NCBI RefSeq assembly: GCF_001544015.1
Contig: NZ_AP014924.1
Location: 1,426,001-1,490,000 of the forward strand
Length of the DNA: 64,000 nucleotides
From: Limnochorda pilosa
Lineage (GTDB): Bacteria; Bacillota; Limnochordia; Limnochordales; Limnochordaceae
Reading direction: 5' to 3'
Made by a program: the position numbers and the translations under genes. Each line of letters begins with the position of its first letter. The first letter of the stretch is position 1. This document shows, piece by piece, positions 53,401 to 60,213 of this stretch. The notes below the pieces were generated by a model. It saw only the letters and a program-made list of their open reading frames with translations. It ran no database searches and had not been told where the DNA came from.

Positions 53401-54386
53401 ACCCCCTGGAGCGGGGGGAGGGAGGCGGGGCCGTCTCCCGCTACGCCTACGACCTCTTGGACCGCCTGGTGCGGGTGGAGTACCCCCTGGAGGCGATCGA
53501 GGCGATCCGGGCCTGGCAGGACGGGACGTTCCCTCCGGGGAAGGGCCTGTCGCAAGGCGCGACCTCATACCCGCTCGCTCCGACCCTCCCGGTTCCACCT
53601 ACCCGCGTGCCCTCCCTGCCGGAAGGTGAGGTGGTGGAGGCCATCCCGCAGGCGCCTGGGACCTCGGAGGGCAGGCAGCCTCCCAGCGAACCTCCGGGCC
53701 AGGGAGGGAAGCCCGGGGGCGGCAGGCCGGACGACCCGGGAGGCGCCGTCTCCTGGCCGGATCCCTTCGCACGGGCGAGCTACACCTACGACCGGGTGGG
53801 CAACCGGCTCACGCTGCAGACCGATGCGGGGATCCTCCCCTACACCTACGGCACCCTCAACCGCCTGCTCCGTGCGGGTGTGGTCACCTACCGGTACGAC
53901 GCCAACGGCAACGTGGTCGAGCGGGCGGACCAGGAGAAAACGATCCGCTACACCTACGACTCGAGGAATCAGCTGACCCGGGTCGACTTCCCCGACGGCA
54001 CCTGGGTGCGCTATGCCTACGACGCCTTCGGGAGGCGGGTCTACCGGGAGGAGAGCTACTGGCAGAACGCACAGAAGCAGAAGACCGAGATCACCCACTA
54101 CCTCTACGACGGCCTCGAGGTGCTGATGGAGTACGCGGGGACCCCGGGGAGGGTCTTCCGCCCCTGGCGGAGTACTACCGCGCGAACGGGCAGCTCCTCG
54201 CCAGGAAGATGTTCGGCTTCCACGGGCGGAAGGCGCCAGGGAACGAGGAGTTCCTCAGGACCGGCGGGGGGCTGCTCAACTACCACACGGACGCCTTGGG
54301 GAGCGTGCAGGCGCTCACGGACCGTAAGGGCGAGGTGGTGGTGCAATACTCCTACGAGGTCTTCGGCGAGGTCTGGGCGGGGGTGA
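50439..54386 (+). CDS. RHS/YD-repeat polymorphic toxin, N-terminal region and core (frame lost at 54160s)
   Basis: 1315 codons from a GTG start with GGGAGGG upstream. A signal peptide (about 1-26) is followed by a Gly/Asp repeat (about 43-85), a thrombospondin-type-3-like calcium motif (DADGDGTPDAEDPDDDNDG), a DUF6531-type opening (GDPVNPLTGEYILTQTDL), and some forty YD repeats. Typical phrases are YDxxGRL and TRYxYD. The meaningful reading ends at ...GTPGRVFRP; beyond 54167 the last 74 codons are out of frame. The proper continuation (LAEYYRANGQ) lies in the -1 frame. RHS cores form a beta-cage that encloses a C-terminal toxin (family knowledge). Confidence 0.88.
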   Translation: MRRLSHLLLLIVVLLVVARSVAPARAQTVHPLCLNQCFDNGGGSGGDDGGGGGDDGGGGGDDGGGGGDDGGGGGDDGGGGDNGDGDGDGDDGDGGDPPPDADGDGTPDAEDPDDDNDGFTDPTEGRAGTGTKDDGSVPQEPGNEAGELVEESGEQGNHDLSGDPVNPLTGEYILTQTDLTVPGAGLPFSFARTYASNSPVDGPLGAKWTHTYHRTLTMNWNYSMDVRDGQGRRLHYRFVPDPEVPVSSFDGDPLIEIRLDRGYFESSVLNSNTLARNPDGTYTERTKDGIAYRYAGYWARWRGSNQSPTAGRLMDITDSNGNRLAFHYDGQGRLTEIVDTAGRKYHLTYEGSLLVELRDPAGRRLQYDYDERGRLKEVINPIGSRWRFQYDEEGRLTRYTGPRGFSMSYRYDAEGRVVEVVAPDGSLYNRFTYQRGSGYRTEYTDPRGGTTVYVFDAEGHLTSKRDPLGKVTQYEYDEGFNRIRTVDPTGAVTRARYDGKKNVVELTGRSGEVYRFQYEPGFNRLTEIVDPLGNRTRMTYDGRGNLVGLSDPLNRTTTYSYDTRGLLRGVTNSKGQTTEFAYDAHGNVTSITDPSGAVTRFTYDGLGHLLTMTDPLGKTTRLEYDGLGRVLRVQEPTGAEHRYTYDADGHVLSYVDPSGAVYTWSYDPFGRVVQYTDPLGQVQRFQYDAGGKLLAATDPLNRTFRYAYDAAGRLTRATNPAGEKTRYAYDELGRLRELTDALGRSTELAYDPSGRPVRVEDPSGGVMEYEYDPLGRLIRRVDPGGNLFRWTYDAAGQLVEEESPQGRIRYTYDPLGNVATRTDLAGRTTRFAYDARGLLTEIVYPDETVRFAYDAAGRMTLASNPALSERYAYDAMGRLIEVQNLTLNKTLRTTYDARGLRTSLTDPEGRVFRYAYNPLGRLEQFTGSEGQRFEFSYDALARLERVRHPNQVETRYGYDVAGRLASLVTGSPFEEILRYTYRYDAVGNPLERGEGGGAVSRYAYDLLDRLVRVEYPLEAIEAIRAWQDGTFPPGKGLSQGATSYPLAPTLPVPPTRVPSLPEGEVVEAIPQAPGTSEGRQPPSEPPGQGGKPGGGRPDDPGGAVSWPDPFARASYTYDRVGNRLTLQTDAGILPYTYGTLNRLLRAGVVTYRYDANGNVVERADQEKTIRYTYDSRNQLTRVDFPDGTWVRYAYDAFGRRVYREESYWQNAQKQKTEITHYLYDGLEVLMEYAGTPGRVFRPWRSTTARTGSSSPGRCSASTGGRRQGTRSSSGPAGGCSTTTRTPWGACRRSRTVRARWWCNTPTRSSARSGRG
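50577..50678 (+). repeat. 21-bp minisatellite encoding DDGGGGG
   Basis: Four to five near-identical 21-base units (gatgatggtggcggcggtgga and variants) are repeated inside the RHS gene. They encode an acidic glycine-rich linker between the signal peptide and the calcium-binding motif. The unit is in frame, so copy number could vary without breaking the protein. Confidence 0.9.
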
Positions 54387-54528
54387 TGGGCCCGTACAAC
54401 CGCTACGCCTTCACGGGGAAGGAGTATGACCCGAAGACGGGACTCTACTACTTCGGAGCGCGCTGGTACGACCCGGAGGTGGGGCGGTGGACCAGCCAGG
54501 ACCCGGTGAGGGATGGGCTGAACTGGTA
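52651..54528 (+). repeat. RHS core repeat copy A
   Basis: This 1.88-kb block is repeated at 56032-57905. The first 210 bases compared by eye differ at only three positions. The copies diverge abruptly after aactggta, at the usual RHS core/tip border. Copy B lacks 4 bases relative to A near 57054 (ggcaggcagcctccc against ggcagtctccc). Confidence 0.95.
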
Positions 54529-55213
54529 TCTCTACGTCCGCAACAACCCTCTTCGCTACGTCGATCTGTGGGGTCTCGTCACCTTGGACCTGTTGCGTTA
54601 TGGATCCATGGGGGAAGAGGTGAAGAATCTACAATCTGATCTGTCCCGGCTCGGCTACACGGCTGACGTAGGGCCTATCGATGGTATCTTTGGGCCACGA
54701 ACAGAAGCAGCGGTTCGGAGATTTCAGGCTGTGAACGATCTGAGCGTGGACGGTATCGTGGGTCCGGAGACTCGAGCCGCCATTGATCAACAAATCGCCA
54801 ATGCCCCAGCATTCGCAGCTTCGGGTCCGACAGCTCATTTCGGTGCTAACGCCAGGATCTCCTTGGTAAACGTTGAAGCTGATGTGACGCGAACTTCAGC
54901 GAGTGGCAATGTATCCATCATTCATGCTCGCGGTTTCGGATTCAGACTGGACATCCTATCTCTCGAGGGCGGCGGCGGACTCTTCGGGGAAGCCTCTGGT
55001 TCTGTCGACTCTACCAGGTCCCTGACTACAGGGATCTTTGGCGGCCTCGGACTTGGCGGCTACGCTTCTGTTGTAAAGATCGAAGCTCCCTTGGGTGGTG
55101 TAAAGGTAGCTGTGTGCGTGGTATGTGGAGGTGGCAGCGCTGGACTCGGCGCTGGTGATAGGTGGGGCTTTGCGTGGGGCCTTCTGGGATTGCAGGTCTC
55201 AAGTGGGCCGTGA
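54209..55213 (+). CDS. RHS C-terminal module 1: core end, peptidoglycan-binding domain and glycine-rich tip
   Basis: 334 codons from ATG 54209, which has AGGAAG directly upstream; it may instead be reached by a -1 frameshift from the main RHS gene. It contains the end of the RHS core (FTGKEYDPKTGLYYFGARWYDP ... GRWTSQDPVRDG), then a PG_binding_1-type domain (LRYGSMGEEVKNLQSDLSRLGY ... IDGIFGPRTEAAVRRFQ). A C-terminal tip of about 135 residues is Gly/Ala/Val-rich with no catalytic motif I recognise. Base composition of the tip is visibly less GC-rich than the core. It is probably the toxin end of the main RHS protein (inference). Confidence 0.8.
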   Translation: MFGFHGRKAPGNEEFLRTGGGLLNYHTDALGSVQALTDRKGEVVVQYSYEVFGEVWAGVMGPYNRYAFTGKEYDPKTGLYYFGARWYDPEVGRWTSQDPVRDGLNWYLYVRNNPLRYVDLWGLVTLDLLRYGSMGEEVKNLQSDLSRLGYTADVGPIDGIFGPRTEAAVRRFQAVNDLSVDGIVGPETRAAIDQQIANAPAFAASGPTAHFGANARISLVNVEADVTRTSASGNVSIIHARGFGFRLDILSLEGGGGLFGEASGSVDSTRSLTTGIFGGLGLGGYASVVKIEAPLGGVKVAVCVVCGGGSAGLGAGDRWGFAWGLLGLQVSSGP

Positions 55214-55422
55214 GTGCGCATCGTTCCCGGGTCTAGATCGTATCACGGTGAAGTGCAGAAAGGTGTCAGTGTACTGTGGGCGCGAACGCTGCCTCGGTGG
55301 AATCTCGGTCCGGCCTCTGGCCCCTAGATACGGGCCAAGGCAGCCGATCGCGTGGCGCCACTTGGAAACTAGCGCCTTGTCTTTCCGTGGGGAACGAGAT
55401 ATATAAGGAGCGTCGGGGTTGA

Positions 55423-55653
55423 ATGAAGAGACCCTCTGAAGTCGCCGTTGGCGTAATTGCCATTTGCGTAGCTTCGCTGGCTCTTATTGTACGCATTATG
55501 CTGGACCCCTACCACTCAACGACAGACGGATTGCGGGGAGTCATATGGGACGCAGTGATTAAGGGTCTAGTCGTTGTGGGCGCGGTCATAGCAGCACGTT
55601 ACAACTATCACAAATTGAGAGAGCGTATCGTGCGCAGACGAGGAAAGCAATGA
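55423..55653 (+). CDS. Small two-helix membrane protein, candidate immunity protein
   Basis: 76 residues with two hydrophobic segments (AVGVIAICVASLALIVRIML and GLVVVGAVIAARY) and a basic end (RERIVRRRGKQ). The ATG at 55423 has AAGGAGC 14 bases upstream, a long spacing. It is the first gene after the RHS tip, where immunity genes usually lie, and its low G+C matches the tip. The immunity role is inference from position. The 209 bases before it (55214-55422) hold no gene. Confidence 0.6.
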   Translation: MKRPSEVAVGVIAICVASLALIVRIMLDPYHSTTDGLRGVIWDAVIKGLVVVGAVIAARYNYHKLRERIVRRRGKQ

Positions 55654-55764
55654 TGCCCCTGAGTCGCCCCCGGTTTTATGGCAAACATCGGAGTAATGTG
55701 CCAGATGATTGCCGCGGGTCACGCGATTACGGCTTTGGGGGCTGGGGATGAGTGGGCAAGTGAA

Positions 55765-55822
55765 AAGAGAAGAGACCTCTGTAGAAGACGTTTCGAAAAA
55801 CCCAAGGGAGGTCTCTTCTCTT
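55765..55822. repeat. 15-bp perfect inverted repeat next to the transposase remnant
   Basis: Arms 55765-55779 (aagagaagagacctc) and 55808-55822 (gaggtctcttctctt) are exact inverse complements separated by 28 bases. They sit just upstream of the transposase-like ATG at 55830. This could be the end region of an insertion sequence or a protective hairpin; no second end is visible. Confidence 0.75.
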
Positions 55823-55829
55823 GGTCTCC

Positions 55830-56030
55830 ATGTTCCCATGGGTCACCCACGTTTGTCAAGGTTTGCATCGGGCGCAGCAGAAGACCCTCGCCGCTCTCCT
55901 GGAGGCTTTCCTTGCCAGCAGGAGCTCCGTCCTGAAGAGCGCGCCACGTCCGTCTCTTTTCACGCGGCGGCCAAGGGGATCGACCGCTTCCTCGCCAATG
56001 CTCGGCTGCATCCTTCCGTCGTTCGTGGAA
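55830..56030 (+). pseudogene. Transposase N-terminal remnant (IS4/IS701-like)
   Basis: From ATG 55830 the residues MFPWVTHVCQGLHRAQQKTL and AALLEAFLA resemble the start of IS4-type transposases. After a frameshift the neighbouring frame gives KGIDRFLANARLHPSVV, which fits the next segment of the same family. The gene then stops abruptly at RHS copy B. No DDE domain is left. The family assignment is from pattern recognition only. Confidence 0.6.
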
Positions 56031-58608
56031 CTCACCGATGCGCTGGGAAGGAGCACGGAGCTGGCCTACGACCCGTCGGGCCGGCCGGTTCGCGTCGAGG
56101 ACCCCTCCGGCGGGGTGATGGAGTACGAGTACGATCCTCTTGGCCGGCTGATCCGTCGCGTCGACCCAGGCGGCAACCTCTTCCGCTGGACCTACGACGC
56201 CGCGGGGCAGCTCGTGGAGGAGGAGTCGCCTCAGGGGCGGATCCGCTACACCTACGACCCTCTCGGCAACGTCGCCACCCGGACCGATCTGGCCGGGCGC
56301 ACCACCCGCTTCGCCTACGATGCCCGCGGGCTGCTCGCCGAGATCGTCTACCCCGACGAGACGGTGCGCTTCGCCTACGACGCGGCCGGCCGCATGACTC
56401 TTGCCTCGAACGCGGCCCTGAGCGAGCGGTACGCCTACGACGCGATGGGGCGGGTCATCGAGGTGGAGAACCTCACCCTCAACAAGACCCTCAGGTATAC
56501 CTACGACGCGAGGGGGCTTCGCACCAGCCTCACCGACCCGGAGGGACGGGTCTTCAGGTACGCGTACAACCCCCTGGGGCGGCTCGAGCAGTTCACGGGT
56601 CCCGAAGGGCAGCGGACCGAGTTCTCCTACGACGCCCTGGCGAGGCTGGAGCGGGTGCGGCATCCGAACCAGGTGGAGACGCGGTACGGCTACGACGTCG
56701 CGGGAAGACTCGCGAGCCTCGTGACCGGGAGCCCTTTCGAGGAGATCCTCCGCTACACGTGCCGCTACGACGCGGTGGGCAACCCCCTCGAGCGGGGGGA
56801 GGGGGGCGGGGCGGTCTCCCGCTACGCCTACGACCTGCTGGACCGCCTGGTGCGGGTGGAGTACCCCCTGGAGGCGATCGAGGCGATCCGGGCCTGGCAG
56901 GACGGGACGTTCCCTCCGGGGAAGGGCCTGTCGCAAGGCGCGACCTCATACCCGCTCGCTTCGACCCTCCCATCTCCACCTGCCCCCGTGCCCTCCCTGC
57001 CAGAAGGTGAGGTGGTGGAGGTCATCCCGCCGGCGCCTGGGACCCCGGAGGGCAGTCTCCCAGCGAACCTCCGGGCGGGGGAGGGAAGCCCGGGGGCGGC
57101 AGGCCGGACGACCCGGGAAGCGGCGTCTCCTGGCCGGATCCCCTCGCACGGGCAAGCTACACCTACGATCGGGTGGGCAACCGGCTCACGCTGCAGACCG
57201 ATGCGGGGATCCTCCCCTACACCTACGGCACCCTCAACCGCCTGCTCCGTGCGGGCGTGGTCACCTACCGGTACGACGCCAACGGCAACGTGGTCGAGCG
57301 GGCGGACCAGGAGAAAACGGTCCGCTACACCTACGACTCGAGAAATCAGCTGACCCGGGTCGAGTTCCCCGACGGCACCTGGGTGCGCTACGCCTACGAC
57401 GCCTTCGGGAGGCGGGTCTACCGGGAGGAGAGCTACTGGCAGAACACACAGAAGCAGAAGACCGAGATCACCCACTACCTCTACGACGGGCTCGAGGTGC
57501 TGATGGAGTACGCGGGGACCCCGGGGAGGGTCTTCCGCCCCTGGCGGAGTACTACCGCGCGAACGGGCAGCTGCTCGCCAGGAAGATGTTCGGCTTCCAC
57601 GGGCGGAAGGCGCCGGGGAACGAGGAGTTCCTCAGGACCCGGGGAGGACTGCTCTTCTACCACACGGATGCTCTGGGGAGCGTGCAGGCGCTCACGGACC
57701 GCAAGGGCGAGGTGGTGGTGCAGTACTACTACGAGGTCTTCGGGCAGGTCTGGGCGGGTCTGATGGGCCCGTACAACCGCTACGCCTTCACGGGGAAGGA
57801 GTACGACCCGAAGACGGGGCTCTACTACTTCGGGGCGCGCTGGTACGACCCGGAGGTGGGGCGGTGGACCAGCCAGGATCCGGTACGGGATGGGTTGAAC
57901 TGGTACGCGTATGTCGGTAATAGGCCAACTGCCTTCGTCGATCCGTTCGGGCTTTTCAAGGTTGATCCCTCGGGGCAGTGGGGTACCGTCGAACCTGGAG
58001 ACACGCTTTCAGGCATTGCACAGGAGATTTACGGCGACTCGTCCCTTTATACCGAAATCGTCCGGATACAACCGTTCGCGATCCCGGATCCTGATCGTAT
58101 CTACCCAGGCCAGAACATAATACTACCGCGGACCCAGAGCTACCCTCAGGGGTACGACCTCAGAAATGACTCGGTCAGAGAGGATTGGGTAACAGAAAGT
58201 CTCCTCTTTGGAGGCTTAGCAGTTAGGTCTCGTGCTTTGACCTGGGCAACTCGTGCTTGGACCTGGGTAAGGAGTTCTATTGCGGCAGAGGGTGCTGCTG
58301 GCGTCGCTCGCGTCGGTCACGCGGGCGAAGCGGCGGTGAGATCAGTCGCCAATATCGGTCCGAAAGAGGCCATCAGGGTTGCCGGGCGTACGCGGATTCC
58401 CGATGGTCTCAATTGGGAGACCAGGGTTCTCAGCGAGGTGGAAAACGTGCAGTCGTTGAGCTATACCCAGCAACTTCGTGACTTCGCGACCTATGCGCAG
58501 AACAACGGGCTGCGGTTCGACCTGTGGGTGAGACCGACAACGCGGTTGTCGGGACCGCTCGCCCGGGATATTGCGAATGGCGTTATCAGCCTGAGGTACA
58601 TCCCATGA
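56031..58608 (+). pseudogene. Headless RHS copy with LysM and nuclease-like tip (orphan toxin cassette)
   Basis: The copy begins mid-core without signal peptide or N terminus. It changes frame at a 4-base deletion near 57054 and again at the -1 site 57532-57543, which it shares with copy A. The last frame runs through the core end to 58608 and encodes a LysM domain (VEPGDTLSGIAQEIYGDSSL ... YPGQNIILP), a helical linker, and a C-terminal block RTRIPDGLNWETRVLSEVEN ... SYTQQLRDFATYAQNNGLRFDLWVRPTT. This resembles restriction-endonuclease-fold polymorphic toxins (Tox-REase-7-like). The expected E-x-K active-site pair reads E-V-E here. It probably cannot be made as one protein but may donate its tip to copy A by recombination (inference). 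Confidence 0.8.
56032..57905 (+). repeat. RHS core repeat copy B
   Basis: Second copy of the block at 52651-54528, offset by 3381 bases at the left end and 3377 at the right end. The difference is the 4-base deletion. It is the substrate for homologous exchange between the two RHS tips. Confidence 0.95.
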
Positions 58609-59198
58609 AGAAGAGGATTACGGCTGCCGAACTAATGTCGAAGTTGAACGCTGACCCGAAGTTCGTCGTCCAGCGCGCCAAAAGGGAAGAAGAGCATCAG
58701 AAACGTGTCGCGGAATTCCGGCGCGCCGAAGCTCCGCTAGTGGAGGAACTGCGAGCGGCGGGATTCGCGGTGGAGTCAGTGGGATCTCTGCTGAACACCG
58801 CGACTCCGTATCCGAAGGCACTTCCGATCTTGCTAGAGCATCTTCAACGTCCGTATCCCGGAGATGTGCGAGAGGTGATTGCCCGTGCGTTGGCGGTGCC
58901 AGAGGCAAAATTCGGCTGGGATGTGCTGACACGGCTCTTCCGGGACGAACGAGACGACGAGCGAGCGAAGGACGGCTTGGCCGTTGCCATCGCTGCGATA
59001 GCGGACGATCAAACCATTGGCGAGGTGATTGCGCTCGCACGCGACCCGCAACACGGGTCCAGTCGGTTGCTACTTTTGAGTGCGCTTGAACGTTCCCGCG
59101 ACCCGCGAGCGCTGGCAGCATTGATGGAACTAGAAACGGACCCGGACCTGGTGAAGGAAATCCGGGTCATTCTTCGCCGGTTGAAGCGGAAACGTTGA
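58605..59198 (+). CDS. HEAT-repeat-like immunity protein for the LysM/nuclease tip
   Basis: 197 residues. The ATG overlaps the toxin stop as ATGA. An N-terminal helical region (MKKRITAAELMSKLNADPKF) leads into repeated helical pairs of HEAT type (TPYPKALPILLEHLQRPYPG; VREVIARALAVPEAKFGWDV; LLLLSALERSRDPRALAALM). Such proteins are common immunity partners of nuclease tips. Lower G+C and the tight overlap with the tip mark them as one cassette. A direct test of binding is lacking. Confidence 0.8.
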   Translation: MKKRITAAELMSKLNADPKFVVQRAKREEEHQKRVAEFRRAEAPLVEELRAAGFAVESVGSLLNTATPYPKALPILLEHLQRPYPGDVREVIARALAVPEAKFGWDVLTRLFRDERDDERAKDGLAVAIAAIADDQTIGEVIALARDPQHGSSRLLLLSALERSRDPRALAALMELETDPDLVKEIRVILRRLKRKR

Positions 59199-59288
59199 CG
59201 CGGAGGTCATGGCGGAACCCGGGCTTCGGGCTGGACACGCGGGCAAAACCCCAAGGATAGCATACGCGAACGAGGGCGGCGCGTCAAG

Positions 59289-59510
59289 CCGCTCCCGCTG
59301 CAGACCGATGCGGGGATCCTCCCCTACACCTACGGCACCCTCAACCGCCTGCTCCGTGCGGGCGTGGTCACCTACCGGTACGACGCCAACGGCAACGTGG
59401 TCGAGCGGGCGGGTGGAGAGGGAACGGTCCGCTACACCTACGACTCGAGGAATCAGCTGACCCGGGTCGACTTCCCCGACGGCACCTGGGTGCGCTATGC
59501 CTACGATGCC
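59289..59510 (+). pseudogene. Third RHS core fragment
   Basis: About 220 bases match the stretch of copies A and B that encodes LQTDAGILPYTYGTLNRLLR to WVRYAYDA, with a local difference (GGEGTVRY instead of DQEKTIRY). It ends at TATGCCTACGATGCCTGA, where the match to the other copies stops. No start or tip is present, so it is a recombination scrap. The flanks (59199-59288, 59511-59692) show no gene. Confidence 0.85.
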
Positions 59511-59692
59511 TGATCTGGAAACCACCTACCAAAACCGTACACTACCTCTCGGCCGGGGCAGTCGGGCACGAGGGCCGCAGGCTCCAGCGGCCCGCGCGCG
59601 ACCCCTCCGTCGGAAGAAACGGCAGGAGCCCCGACTCGGGGCAAGAACCCTTCCTGGAACCCAAACCCCACTGGGTGCGAAGGAGGCTCCCC

Positions 59693-60148
59693 TTGGAGAC
59701 GGCTTTTGTCATGGCCTCGATCAACGCGCTCATCAACGCCACCAGCGCCGTGGTGATCGTGCGGGCGCGGCGCTTCATCCGCAACAAGAACGTGCCCGCC
59801 CACCGGCGCCTGATGATCATCGCCACCGTCCTGCAGGGCGTCTTCCTGGCGCTCTACCTCATCAAGGCCTATCTCTTCGGGACCACGCTCTTCGAGGGCA
59901 GCGCGGCCGTGAGAGTGCTTTACCTGGCCCTCCTGGCGGTCCATGTCGGGGCCGCCACCGTCAGTGCCCCGCTCGTGGTCTACGCGCTGGTGCTCGGGCT
60001 CCAGCGCCGCTTCGGGCGCCACCGGGCGGTGGTCCGCTGGGCGTACCCTCTGTGGCTCTTCGTCTCGGTGAGCGGCCCGCTCACGTACCTGATGCTCTAC
60101 GGGCTGGGGAGGCCCGGCTACGGGCTACAGGCGATGCTCGTGCCTTGA
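59693..60148 (+). CDS. DUF420 membrane protein
   Basis: 151 residues with four to five helices. The opening AFVMASINALINATSAVVIV, the AHRRLM motif with its conserved His, and two later His/Arg loops (LAVHVGAAT; GRHRAVVRWAYPLWLFVSV) are typical of DUF420 proteins, which in some bacteria are linked to cytochrome oxidase assembly. The start is a TTG with AGGAGG six bases before it; an ATG at 59711 is also possible. It converges on the glutamate synthase gene with a 65-base gap. Confidence 0.85.
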   Translation: METAFVMASINALINATSAVVIVRARRFIRNKNVPAHRRLMIIATVLQGVFLALYLIKAYLFGTTLFEGSAAVRVLYLALLAVHVGAATVSAPLVVYALVLGLQRRFGRHRAVVRWAYPLWLFVSVSGPLTYLMLYGLGRPGYGLQAMLVP

Positions 60149-60213
60149 GGAAGTCGCCGGGGCGGAGCGATCCGGGGGCGGGCGACACCCGTCCACCATG
60201 ACGCTGCCACTGG

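Noticed and set aside
50439-59512. Idea that the RHS repeats are a CRISPR or tandem-repeat array
   Set aside because: The repeats are long protein-coding YD modules; there are no short direct repeats with unique spacers anywhere in the window.
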